Positions 11,961 to 23,164 of a stretch of 64,000 nt of DNA are shown here, one piece after another. Each line of letters begins with the position of its first letter. The stretch's first letter is position 1. Source of the stretch: Capitella teleta (taxonomy: Eukaryota; Annelida; Polychaeta; Capitellidae); NCBI GenBank assembly GCA_000328365.1, contig KB308638.1:345167-409166 (forward strand), read 5' to 3'. The notes below the pieces were generated by a model. It had not been told where the DNA came from. It ran no database searches and worked only from the letters and a program-made list of their open reading frames with translations. A program made the translations under genes and the position numbers.

Positions 11961-14485
11961 CCAAAATTCTCTATAAAAATAATTGGCTTCGGTTTCTTTT
12001 CTCAATATTTCATGGGTCATCTGGACTCGTATCTTTTACCTTTGAGTCGGCTCATTTTGTTCGCCTGTCAGCTGGTCTCTGTGTTTGATTTTAAATTTGT
12101 AAACGTGCATGTGAAAACCTTTGAATTGAGTGAGCAATTCATCTGTGGTTATACTAAACCGCGTTTTTCAGTTGCATTGGCCACTTATAGGTTCCGTCCA
12201 AGGGAGTGAATAATCCGTCATGTAACCGAGGATTCAGCTCGGTTGTCGGTTATATCTTAGCAAACTAAAATGAGTTTTGAGTATGCAGATTGAATAGTGA
12301 AACTAGAATACTAGTGCCTGCGGCGGGAGAAAAGGAATAAGGGCTCGATTGACGCAAAACGCAAAATGCTTGGAGCTAATGAGAGTATAGTAAAGGATAA
12401 TGAAAAATGTATGCATGCACAAAATTGTACATTAATTGGTATCCTACGTGTAGAAAGTCGTGAACTTATAATGTAAACCGGTATCTACGCACGACTGACA
12501 CATGCACGCAATGATCAGCTGACGAAGCGATTTCCGTTTCATGCTCGCATAACGCCAAGGAAGCTGGGAGTCAATTCGTGGACTTTATGTGTAAATAAAT
12601 ATGAGCGGCGCGGCAAACATGGGTGTATTTTTCCCCTCTCGGTTTGACCCTTATGACCCCTTGGTTAAAAATGCGTTGTAAATACGAGTAGTTTTAATTA
12701 GGGCAGCTTCGTTGATCGTTGCATTCGTCGCTGCACGCGCAGTTAAGAGCAAAAACATGCAACTAATTGATTTTTCTCTCGACCTCATGGCTGTTGTACG
12801 CGATAAATAGACTTTGGAATAACCGATAATGTACTTAAAAGAAGCTATAGTCATCGGCTGAACACTGTCCACGTCGCATGATCTTCATTCAACGGAGCAC
12901 GATTCTTACATTTGCATTACATCGTGTAAGTAAACGCAACGGTATGGTACAAAGGAGGCTTAGTTTATCGTTAATGCGATGCGCGGTGCCCGCAAATCTC
13001 TTAGCTTATGCCGAATGTATAATGGTGTACATTTAATTCCAGCACATTCATGGCAAAATACATGTACATGCTACATGCTATTGCGCCACATTGCGTGAAA
13101 TCGATATAATTGTTAACTAGGCCTGTTCACTACACCATGTCGTCGTCATAATAACCGGGTCATGCGAATACGACAATACGGTCTAACAATACGAATGTCA
13201 GAGACTTCGGAGTTTGGAATGCACTGCAGTCGTAAACAGCTTTGCGCCCTCTCATACACCGTCCGTACATATATATTTTTTTCTTTCCGTAGTGGAAGCT
13301 TAGCATGTGTACGCATATCACGGGCATACGTTCGCCGTGCAAGTAGACAGGTGCTATATGATTACACGACTCAGAGAAACATCAATAGGAGCCAATATGT
13401 GTGTTTAAACTTAAAACAGTGCAGAGTTGCGTGGTCACTTTCACTTTCATGCATTCAGAAAACCGGGAGCGGCCTTCGTGGTTTCAGTGCCGCAAATCAA
13501 TGAAGCGTAGCAGCGCTTTCTGTGGCATTGTAGAATTATAGAAAGAGCAGTCAGCGATCGAGTGAGCAGTTCTCGAAACCGACCGTCGCCTCCTTTTGTC
13601 ACTCACCGATGCTCACCTGACAAGGTAACTGTCTCATTTGACCGCCCAGAAGAGTTATTATGAGCAGCGTTCAGCAGCGTTCAGTGTTCGTATCTCTGCC
13701 ATTCATTCACCTCTTCTTTTCCTCGTTTAGTGAGTTATGCCATGTACTTGCCAAACCCGTCGTCTTTTGCACGCTTGGCTGTCATATAGAACATGCAGAT
13801 ATGTCTGTAATTTTAACCTTTAAATTCCTGCTGGATTTGCTTGCATTTCTTCTCTCTGCAAGGAGGACCGACCACGGTGTGTACTATACATCATGACATA
13901 TTTAAGTATTAATATCACTAAAGTTTTAATTTAAAAGTAATTATTCATTAGGATTTTTTTTTAGTCCATTTCAAGCCCTTGACCCCCACGCCCACGGTTT
14001 TTTTTTTCTCAGTGGTAGATGGCTCATGCCAATATGCATGAATGATTGAACATTAGCTCGTTACTGAAGGATGAATGGTATTGATGAATAGTATTTTCAA
14101 TTATTAATTTATGAAAGACCCAGTGCATGTATACTTAGATTTTATATCGGTGTCAAGTTGTTTATCGGTGTAGTGAATTGAGGAATATAGTATTACCTCA
14201 GTAATTTATATTAATTAGAATTAATACTTTATTGGATGGAGGGTACCACAATTAACCTACGCATGTATGTAGTAATGAGTTACACCACCATCACAAAGGG
14301 TAATTTCACAACAGCATATTATGCTTCAATATGGACATAGAAAAACGATTAACCTCTCTGTTTGTTTTGACGAGAGGGTTCCTTTGGGGTGAAATCACCA
14401 AGCACATTGAATCATGCACTGTTGTGCTTTATGTTGATGTTGTTAAATCAGCTGTTGCAGTTTCCACCACAAGAACCTTGTGACC
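11961..14485. other. intergenic and MTHFSD 5' region, no gene seen
   Basis: Open frames present here are short and show no family signature or splice-compatible continuation that I could support. The last ~100 bases are the likely 5' UTR of MTHFSD. Confidence 0.5.
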
Positions 14486-17400
14486 ATGGAGGGTCATTCT
14501 GCTGTGATCGTTTCTCCCCTCGGCTGTGTTCCAAGTGAGTCCTCCTCTGATCCGTATCACGTTTCTAATCTCGGGCTTCCCAGATGACTCTAAGGAGTCT
14601 ATTCGCCAGCGTGTGTGGGAATACCTCGAGAAAGAAAACATTGCTGAGAGTCCGAGGCCAGTGTATGGCCGGATTCCCAACTTCAAGGTGAGTAACTTCA
14701 CAGCCATTTTGACCCATCTCAACTCAGTTCCCAGGGAGCGTTTGAGGCTTCTGACCGTTTGGCCAACACTCCGTTTTTCCGCAAAGCCAACATTGTGAAA
14801 GTGAATCCGGATTCACCTCAACAGCAGGCTAGGTTTAGGGTCCTGGAGGTCTAAGAGTTCTCTCTCACTTGTGATGCATTTTAACTGACGTTTTCCTCTC
14901 TCAGAGCAACAAGACCCTGTTGGTGCCAACCCCCAGACTGCAAACTGGCCTCTTTAACAAGATTATCCCCCCACGCGGTGGGGGAAAGGAGTCCTTGCAC
15001 ACTTGCGCCACTTCAAAGGTACGCCACAGTGCTTTCTCTATGACCGTGTTTTAATGTTGATTTTAGGGTGTGAGGGACTTCAGTGTTCCTATTGAGCTGA
15101 AGACTCGGCTGCATGTCGATCTTGTTGTGTTTGGATCTGTGGCAACGTCCCCCAAAGGTGAGGAGAGGCAAGCGGTCAAGTCATCTGCTTGACACAGTTG
15201 TAATTGCAGGATTTCGCATTGGCAAGGGAGAGGGGTATGCCGACATGGAGTACGCTATGATGGTGGCCAACGGGGCGGCTGATGAGCGCACCCTGGTGGT
15301 GACGACAGTGCATGATTGTCAGTTGATGGACCTCCCGGAACACCTCTTTGCTCCAAATGATGTCCCCGTGGACTACATTGTGACCCCCACACGCATCATC
15401 CAGTGCCTGCCACGCTCCAAGCCATCGGGAATCCTATGGAACATGTTGAGCTATGAGAAGTACACATCCATCCCTATCTTGAAGGCTATGCGGGTCATTG
15501 ACCATGAGGCAGGCAAGGACGTACGCCTGGCTGATGGCTCCCCCATTGAGGAGAAGGAAGAGGAGCCGGTCAGTCTGCAGTCCACCAGGAAGGACCCTGC
15601 TCTGATTATTGGCAACATCCCCCGCGGCACACGCACGGCCACAGTGAAGGCTGAGATCAGGCAGCTGGGAGTGACCATGATGAAAGGCTTCACGCTGGGA
15701 AGGAGGTCGTTCATCTGCCTCTTCCGGACAGAGCAGGACTTGGAGGACGCCATGGACCGCATGGACAAGATGGAAATCAACGGATATCCCCTGAAAGTTG
15801 AGAGGGCTTCACAGCGCAAGGAGAAGAAGGTTGAAGGCACGAGAAGATGGAGAGAACAGAGAAGGCCACTCTGCCCAACGTGCTCTTTGTTGGCAACCTG
15901 CCAAGATTCACCAAGTACGGCAGTCTGAAGGCGTCTCTGGAGGAGGCAGATGTGTTCCCTGTGGACATTGCTCTTCCTCGTGCAAAGTCCTTTGCATTTC
16001 TTTCCTTTGCTGAAGCTGAGGAGGCTGAGGAGGCGATGCAAAAACTGGAGCGATTCGTGTACCGCTTCCGGATGACGCGTGTGTCGTGGGCGCACGAGAA
16101 GAAGACCGTTGAGGAAAAGAGGAAGCATCTGGAGGAGGGCAGGAACTCACGACGTCAAAGGGAGACGAGCGTTGGTGAAGGCAATTCGCCCCACGCAGAG
16201 GCTGGCGAAGAGAAGTCTCCCAAAAAACAGCGAAGACGGAAGTCTTCCAAAGGACAGAAGGCGAAAGCAGAGAAGTCACATGACGAGGATGGGGAGACGG
16301 TCCCGAAAAAGACTCCCTCGAGACGCAGATCCAAGAACGCCCCTCATGAGGAGAAGACTGTTGGCGAGGACGACGACGAGCGGGAGTCACCACCGAAGCC
16401 TGCGTCTGTCCCACTCCATGCCATACGCATCAGAGACATCCCAGAAGGTATGCGCGTGAGGCCACTGAAGGATCTGATCAGGAAACTCCTGAATGTGGAG
16501 CATTTCTATCGCTTCCGCTGGATGTACTTCCGTAAATCAGCTGTGGCTGTGATGCCTCCGGGTGTTATCATCCGGGAAGACATCTGCCTCGATGGGATCA
16601 CATTCGAGGGCCAAGAGCTGAAGATGTCTTTGGACGACTGGAATGTGCGGCCGTTTGCAATCAAGATTTACGAGAAAAAGCAGCAGCAGTACAAGGAAAG
16701 ACGCCAGGCTAAGGAGGATAGGGCTGCGGGAGAAGTTCCAATTGTCCAAGAAGACGTCGTTGCCCCTAGAGCAGATGACGTACCCGCTGAGGAGAGCGTT
16801 ACACCGAAGGAAGAACCTGTTAACCAAAGAAAAGATGCCAGCCAAGACATTGTTACTCCTGTGAAGGAGGTTGTAAACCCCAGCAAAGAAGTTACACCTA
16901 AGAAAGAAGGTTCAACTCCAAGAGAAGAATCTATCAAAGCAGTTAGCCCCAGCAAGGAGTCTACGACTCCCAGCAATGAAGCTGTCAAGCCTGTAAGCCC
17001 TGCCAAGGATCCTGTTACTCCTGCCAAGGAAGTTAACTCTCCCAAAATGGCCGCTCCTAAGCAAGAAGTCGTTACCTCTCCCAAAGAAGTCGCTCTGAAG
17101 CAAGCCGTTGTTACGCCCAGCAAAGAGGTTGTCACCCCCGTCAAGGAACCGGTCACTCCCAACAACGAGGCTGCCAATATTGCCTCTCCAATCAAGGATG
17201 CCGTTTCCCCTACCTCAGCTGCCTCCAACCCCGTCAGAGTGTCGGCTTCAGAGAAGAGTGAAACTGAGACCCCAGAAAAGGCCAAGGACGTTCCCAAGGT
17301 CCCAATCACATCTGCTTCCCCCGTTGCAGGAGTGTTCCCTTCTCCTGTCAGAGCATCCTCTCCCGATGCTGATCTCTCCTCTCATGAAGGAAAAGTATCT

Positions 17401-17541
17401 TCGAAAGAAGCATCCCCTCTTCCTCAAGTTGAGAAGATCACTCCCTCGGCCGCCTCATCTCCAACGGAAGTCCACAGTAAAGTAGAGGAAACAACGAAGC
17501 CATCCCCCAATGGAGTGATTGATGATGGTACCTCCGTATGA
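14486..17541 (+). CDS. MTHFSD: MTHFSD-like protein with cyclo-ligase-type domain and three RRM-like domains
   Basis: CDS join(14486..14534, 14584..14687, 14735..14848, 14905..15018, 15067..15157, 15210..about 15829, about 15844..17541), ~930 residues. Introns are 47-56 bp. The N-terminal ~230 residues follow vertebrate MTHFSD closely ([57 protein letters not shown]). This is the 5-formyltetrahydrofolate cyclo-ligase-like fold; catalysis in this family is not established to my knowledge. Three RRM-like domains follow: about 285-358 ([18 protein letters not shown]), 374-445 ([11 protein letters not shown]) and a degenerate one near 552-630 ([17 protein letters not shown]). Lys/Glu/Ser linkers lie between them. 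The tail from about 690 is a low-complexity array of KE-V-TP-type repeats. The frame changes once near 15830-15846, at the linker after the first RRM, so the sequence as given cannot be read through; the start and all splice phases elsewhere agree. Human MTHFSD has a single RRM and is ~380 residues long. Confidence 0.88.
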
Positions 17542-17773
17542 AAACCTTTTGTGCATCTCGGTAAGCCCCGGCAATTGCCAGACAAGAATAGTCGGCAGCT
17601 GCATTATTCATTCCGATTGTGTTTTATATTTATTTTCCTATTCAGTTGTCATTTAATCACAACTACTGATTTTTTCCTTCTTTTGTTTTTGAATTTAATT
17701 AAGATGCCGTTTTGTTTTTCATTGTTAATTTTTTTTCCCTGCCATATTTTGTGACGATATTGGATTATATCAA

Positions 17774-17779
17774 AATAAA
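17774..17779 (+). promoter_or_regulatory. poly(A) signal of MTHFSD
   Basis: Canonical AATAAA 233 bp after the MTHFSD stop codon, the first one downstream, with T-rich sequence following. A convergent gene (PHF20-like) ends about 500 bp further on. Confidence 0.6.
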
Positions 17780-18142
17780 ATAGTTAGCTTTCTTTTGATG
17801 TTTTTTTTTTTTTTTTCAACATGACTTCCTAGTACTAGCCTTTCAAACAAGTTTGATCAGTGTGGAATAATACTATTGTTGTACATGTATTATCAACTAT
17901 TTAGTGATACTTTTATTTAACTGAATCAACTATTCAAAAGTATAGATAGCTCTGAATACATGTATAATAAAAATAATTCACAATTTCAAACTGTCGCCTT
18001 TCGTGTAATTCAAAAAAAGAAATCTAATTAAAACTAAAAACATTCGTTTGCATGTTGCATTAGCAAAATGACCCGAAGCCAGTACTGCTCGGAATCATGA
18101 ATGAATACACAAATGGATGGAAGATGAGTAAATTAAACACAG

Positions 18143-18336
18143 GATTGTTTTTATTTCTATATAAGAATGTACAGTATCTGCGAAGCATTGTGAATTATCA
18201 ATGAGACATTCGATTCACTTTAACCAGATCTGCCGGATTGTTTTTATTTCTATATAAAAATGTACAATATCTGCAAAGCATTGTGAATCATCTATGAAAG
18301 AGAGACATTCGTTTCACTTTAACCAGATCTGCCAAC
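18143..18336 (-). repeat. tandem duplication at the 3' end of the PHF20-like gene
   Basis: Two adjacent copies of a ~95-bp unit (about 18143-18237 and 18238-18336) share GATTGTTTTTATTTCTATAT, GCATTGTGAAT and CACTTTAACCAGATCTGCC. The copy nearer the gene contains the stop codon and part of the last coding exon (18288-18421); the outer copy is a noncoding duplicate. Each copy carries an AATAAA signal on the minus strand. Confidence 0.8.
18243..18248 (-). promoter_or_regulatory. poly(A) signal of the PHF20-like gene (duplicated)
   Basis: AATAAA on the minus strand about 40 bp after the PHF20-like stop codon. The same hexamer recurs about 95 bp further on (about 18148-18153) because the segment is tandemly duplicated. 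Confidence 0.55.
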
Positions 18337-21300
18337 AGCTGATGGAGCGCTTTCTTAACTCGTGGCAGATCTCTCAAAATATGTTCTCCTTGGCGACTCC
18401 CATTGTCTTCGCTCTCAAGTACTGTAAAGAAAACAGTGAAGAAACGATCCCTTTAGAGAAATTCACTCACAAGAAACTTGGTCATCAATAACATCTAATT
18501 GTTCTTCTACTTTGTCTTGCATGGAGCGGATGTACTCGAGAAGATTGCGTTCACACTTAGCGAGGGCGTTCTCTTCTGTGTGGTCCTCCACAGCATCTTC
18601 TGTGTCGGTCTGCTCAAAAATAATTAAATGAATTCAGTCGAGAGAATTAAATGGACAAACCAGAGTTGGGTCCTCTTCAGCGTTCAGCGCAGAAAGGTTA
18701 GAAGCGGTTTCTGTACCCGAACTGTCCAACTCAGCTGAAGGCTGATTATCAGTTTTTGAGTCATCAGTGTTTTCTTGATCATCACAAATATTAGGAGTTG
18801 ACATCACATCCTTGCCATCAAGTGAATCGTCAGCTAACGATTTTTCTGCACTACCATTTTCAGTAGCTGTTGAATTTCCTGCAGCACCATTTTCACTAGC
18901 CATAGAACTTTCTGCACTACCGTTTTCGGTGGCAATAGATTCCTCTGCAGTACCATTTCCAGTAGCCATTGTTTGTTCTAAGCTACCAGATTTCTCCGTT
19001 TGTGGAGGTTGGTTGTGTTGCGCTTCGGTTGAGTTCTCTTTCGCGGTTTCAACGACGTCGAGTTCCACATCAACTGCAGCGTCACTGCACTCACTGAGTA
19101 GGTGCTCCCTCCTCTCCTCCTCCTCCTCCTCCTCCTCTTCGTCTCCCCAATTCTTTGTCCATTTATTGATCTCTGTAATGTTCTTTGATCTGTGAAATTG
19201 AGTGTAAGAAAGAGAAGACATTTATGTGCAGTAGACTCACTGCAAGTGATGGAGGTTATTCCTGGTGGATATCAGCACACGATGCACTTTAATCAGATCA
19301 GCAACCAGTTCATGCGTCGCTTGCATGATTTCACTTTTACGCGCAGCAAGGCTTTCCTCAGGAAGGAAGTTGAACCGTACCATGGTACCCTGCTTCAACC
19401 AGTCCTGGTCGTAATTAAAACGCGCGCTCTCACGAACACCTGGACAAAAAGTGACAATGAATATCTGGGAAATGGACAATATATGACGGAGAGGTGAATC
19501 ACCTGGAGGATTACAGCAAACGTAACAGACGTATTTCTTAGGAAGCGTCTCTTCTGTGATCTCCATGCAAACAGCATGTTGCCAGCACAGACAAACATCA
19601 CACTGAAGAGCAATTCAATATTGAATTCATTCAAATATTTAATCAACAGCATCAAATATAATTAAATTTTATGAGATTCTCACCTGAATCATGAGTCCGT
19701 TTTCTTCGTTAATTTGGCAAATGCAGTTTACGACGTCATCGCTTCGCAGTTTGTCGTCAAAATCTTCTTCATCCTCTTCTTCAACATCTTCCGGAATTGT
19801 AGAAATGCTCTGCTTAATGTCTTTTACAGCTGGAATGACGGCCAATCCTACGCAAAAGGGGAAGAAATAAAAAATGCTATCACATATATTGACCATCACC
19901 ATTTCATGGTAAGCCAAAAGTGATAGAATTATGTAAAATGAGAAATTTTTTGGTAGCTAATAATAGATCAGATCTCAGTTTTTGTTACACATAGCATATC
20001 TTAGCATAGAAGGAAGAGAATTGTTGAGAAGCATAATGAGCTTACTATCTAACTCTCCCTGAGCAGTGAGGTTATCGGTGGATGAAGATGGTACAATTTC
20101 AGATGTTATCGGGGCTAAAGTTTCTGCTTCAATCTTGGGAGCTTTCAGAACAGGTGGCTTCACTGCACTGCCTCCGACAGAAATCTCTGAATCAGTTGAG
20201 CCTGCAAGAAAGCAGAAAGATAAGAATAGGAAGAGAATAGGAAGATAGGATAAGAATAGAAAGAGAATGGAACAAGAAATCCTACACATGCTGGCTGTCT
20301 TTTTTCTTTTGCGAGGGATAGGCGTGATGTTGATTTTCTCCCCGTCCTCTGAGTGGTAGTACTTGACGTGATACTCAACCAGACTAAGTTTCCGGAATCC
20401 TTTGTTGCAGTTGGAGAAGGGACATTTGTACGTGTTGTGGTCATCAAGGACTTTGAACGCTTTCGGAGGCGCAAGGTCTGCGGAGGAAAGAACGGTCAAA
20501 AGAGTTGAGATGAAAATTTTTCTGACGTTACGTGATGGATTGGGAGGGGTGGCGGAGGTAGCTGATGTATCAGTGATTAGTTCCTTTGCTGCTTCGACGG
20601 AATCTGAATGAGAAGTTTCGTCACAAATCCCAGAAGAGCAGAGTTTTGACTGACCCATTTCAGATACATCCATGGGTTCAGCCTTTATGGTGGGTTCTTG
20701 CGGAGGGACTGACTCAGCGTTAGTTCTTGGGTCTGTGTAGAATAAGACATGATAAGGGAACATGAACAAATTTAGTTATAGGAAGAAATACTGTATGAGG
20801 GGAAATTTCGGCAGGTTTATACATTAAAAAAATAGACAGTGGGGTTTTATTTCCGCTGCATAAACTGCAGTCATAAATGGCTTATGTTGTACTTATGCGG
20901 TCGGCCGTTGCCGCAGAAATAAGCGAAAATAAAACGACCGTAAGGATGACTCCACCCCTTTTACAGAACACAATCAACCAATCAGGAGGGCTTGTACAGG
21001 ATCAACAATAATTTTAAATACAAGGTAGGAACCACAACCAATCAAAAATAAAGTCATGGACACGGTTTAGTAAATTAATTAGTTAAGATATCACACAATG
21101 GGGAAAACGGGGGACGAAATACAACCGAAAAACAGGAACATATAAAAACCAAATAAAACCAAAGCTAGAGACTGAAAAAACACCGATAACCATTGACAAC
21201 AGTAAATATGACCACCACGAGACAACATTTTACCTTCAACAATCTCAGATACACAATCAGGAATATCAACATGTGATATTATGTCCTCATCAATTTGGGC

Positions 21301-23164
21301 TAATTGAGTACAAAGCAAGGAAAAAAAATCAGAAATGATAAACATCAACAAAGCAAACACACCTTCTTTCTTAATCGCTGGTGATCTCAATGACTAGAAA
21401 GAAAAAATAAGTTGAACAAATTATCACAAATTCTGGTACATTTGAACCTTTTTCTTCTTTGAGCCTAATTTCTTGTCTTTTTTCTCCCCTCTGCTCTTCT
21501 TCTCTTCTTCTATTTCTTCTTCTTTTCCTTCAGTTTTAATATCTTCCGATCTCCGCCTTGATCTCTTCAGCTGATAAAAAAAAGGTTGCGTTTCAGAAAT
21601 AATAAATCTGAAAGAGCTACCTGAGGTGCCGGACTGAGGCTGTCTCTTTTGCGTTTAACAGCCTTTGCGGGCATTTTCAGAGTGAGTGAAGATGAACATT
21701 CTGGTTCTGCGACATCTTTTTCAGAATCTTTCTTACCATCTTTGAACAAAGAATCGCCGGAATTTGATTCCATGTCATGAGATTCTTCGTTACCTTTCGA
21801 CAACCTTCGATCTTTAGGATCTTTTGATGTACCTGTCATCATACAGAATTTGCCTTATTTTGACTATGACCCACTGACCTACTTACCAGGTAAGGCAGGT
21901 GGAGGAGGGAAGCCAGTAACCGAGTCCATTAATTCCTTCACTTTCTGTTTGATCTTCTTCCCTGGTTCGGGCAGCAGGCCAGCTTTCGAGTACTAGACGC
22001 CAGCTTTCATTAAAATCAAAATTCACAGGGCAATTAGTAACCTGTTTCTGTACATCTGGAGGCATCGTTCTGATGTTAATTGGCTGAACTGATTTCTTGA
22101 ATCCATCGTAAAAGAGGACCTCGTAGGAGCCTGTAAGAACACGTCTATGGAAAGCGAGCTAAGACTCATCGAAAACAAACCATTGGAGTTGAGCGCTATG
22201 ATGAGAGCAGGGTACATGCGACAGTCAGTCCACTTGGCAAAAACATGATCACCCATTTTGTGGTCCTATAAGAAGATTCAATGAATGTCATGAAAACGAA
22301 ATAGACAGAGATGACTCACAGCTTTCGACTGAACTACTTTGGGTTTTTCTTTGCGCTCCTTGCGTTCTGAGTGACGGGTGATGGGACGCAAGCGGTCAGA
22401 CTCCATTTTGATCCACTCATCGTAACGAGTGTTCCAGCCATCAAAATGCACAAGGACGGTTTGATCTTTGTCATCAATGTCGTTAATCTTTGCTTGGTAC
22501 CTATAACAGATGAAAATGTCTTTCAATAACAGAAGAGGAACATAAACATTGAAGAAATATATAGAAAGCAAGATCAAGAAAACTGGCAGAGAATTTACCA
22601 ATTTTCAGCATTTCCTTTTTTGCTTTTGGCCCTCAGAACGGGGGCATCAGGGTGCGTCTCACTATCACACAAAAGCACATTCACAATAGCCAACACCATA
22701 ACTAATTACAATAACAACGCACCATTTATCGAGGAAGTCTCTCGCTTCTATCCGTGCGCCTACTTTCCAGGTGAGGCCAGGTCTGAAGGGGCGTCCAGGG
22801 GGCATTGGAACCCCACTAGCAGCGTCATATTTATCTGATTCTTGAAGATTCAATGCTGCTTGTTTCAGCTGATCTGAAACTGATGACTCTGATGGGGTTT
22901 GTCTCTCGGTAGGGGTGTCGGCAGAGGAGGGTGCGGTGCTGGCATCAGTCAATGATTTACAGCTAAAGAGAGAACATTATGTAATAAACATATACATGAT
23001 GTTGGAGGTAACTGACTCTTCGAGTGAAGTTTCCTCTTTGGGAATTTCTCTTTCTATTTGGTCTGATGCTTGTTCAGCAGATTTCTTCATGGGAAGAAAT
23101 GAGAGTTATAATTGAGAATCAAGAAGGATGGCACAAGACTCACAGTATTTTCTGGTCCCTCCAT
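18288..23164 (-). CDS. PHF20: PHF20/MBD-R2-like chromatin reader (Tudor-Tudor-C2H2-PHD)
   Basis: Complement CDS, coding exons: 23164-23144, 23084-23017, 22962-22723, [22661-22599 optional], 22500-22320, 22265-22181, 22130-22042, 21992-21887, 21832-21621, 21570-21448, 21393-21363, 21299-21234, 20732-20532, 20477-20286, 20201-20046, 19847-19684, 19602-19503, 19439-19241, 19189-18661, 18612-18471, 18421-18288. All phases agree: 1,012 residues without the optional exon, 1,033 with it. Domains in order: first Tudor (GLTWKVGARIEARDFLDK, then INDIDDKDQTVLVHFDGW, TRYDEW), second Tudor (MGDHVFAKWTDCRMYPALI, then YEVLFYDGFKKSV), C2H2 zinc finger (YKCPFSNCNKGFRKLSLVEY), PHD finger (CICQINEENGLMIQCDVC, WQHAVCM, YVCYVC) and a C-terminal segment ending LHQLLADLVKVKRMSLFHR that matches the vertebrate C terminus. 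In animals PHF20 is a subunit of the MOF-containing NSL acetyltransferase complex and reads methylated lysine; that role is inferred from homology. The paralogue split PHF20/PHF20L1 is vertebrate, so the symbol is by family. Confidence 0.93.
22599..22661 (-). other. possible 63-nt cassette exon inside the first Tudor domain
   Basis: Bounded by GATAG| acceptor and AATTG|GTAAAT donor, 63 nt, phase 2 on both sides. When skipped, GATAAATG joins GTACCAAG to give the family-typical DKWYQAK. When included, a 21-residue insert (CETHPDAPVLRAKSKKGNAEN) is placed before the same WYQAK. Open in both forms. It may be a real alternative exon or an intronic coincidence. Confidence 0.5.

Noticed and set aside
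16668-17309. Minus-strand frame rich in Leu-Gly-Val-Thr repeats
   Set aside because: It is the reverse reading of the MTHFSD KE/TP repeat tail.
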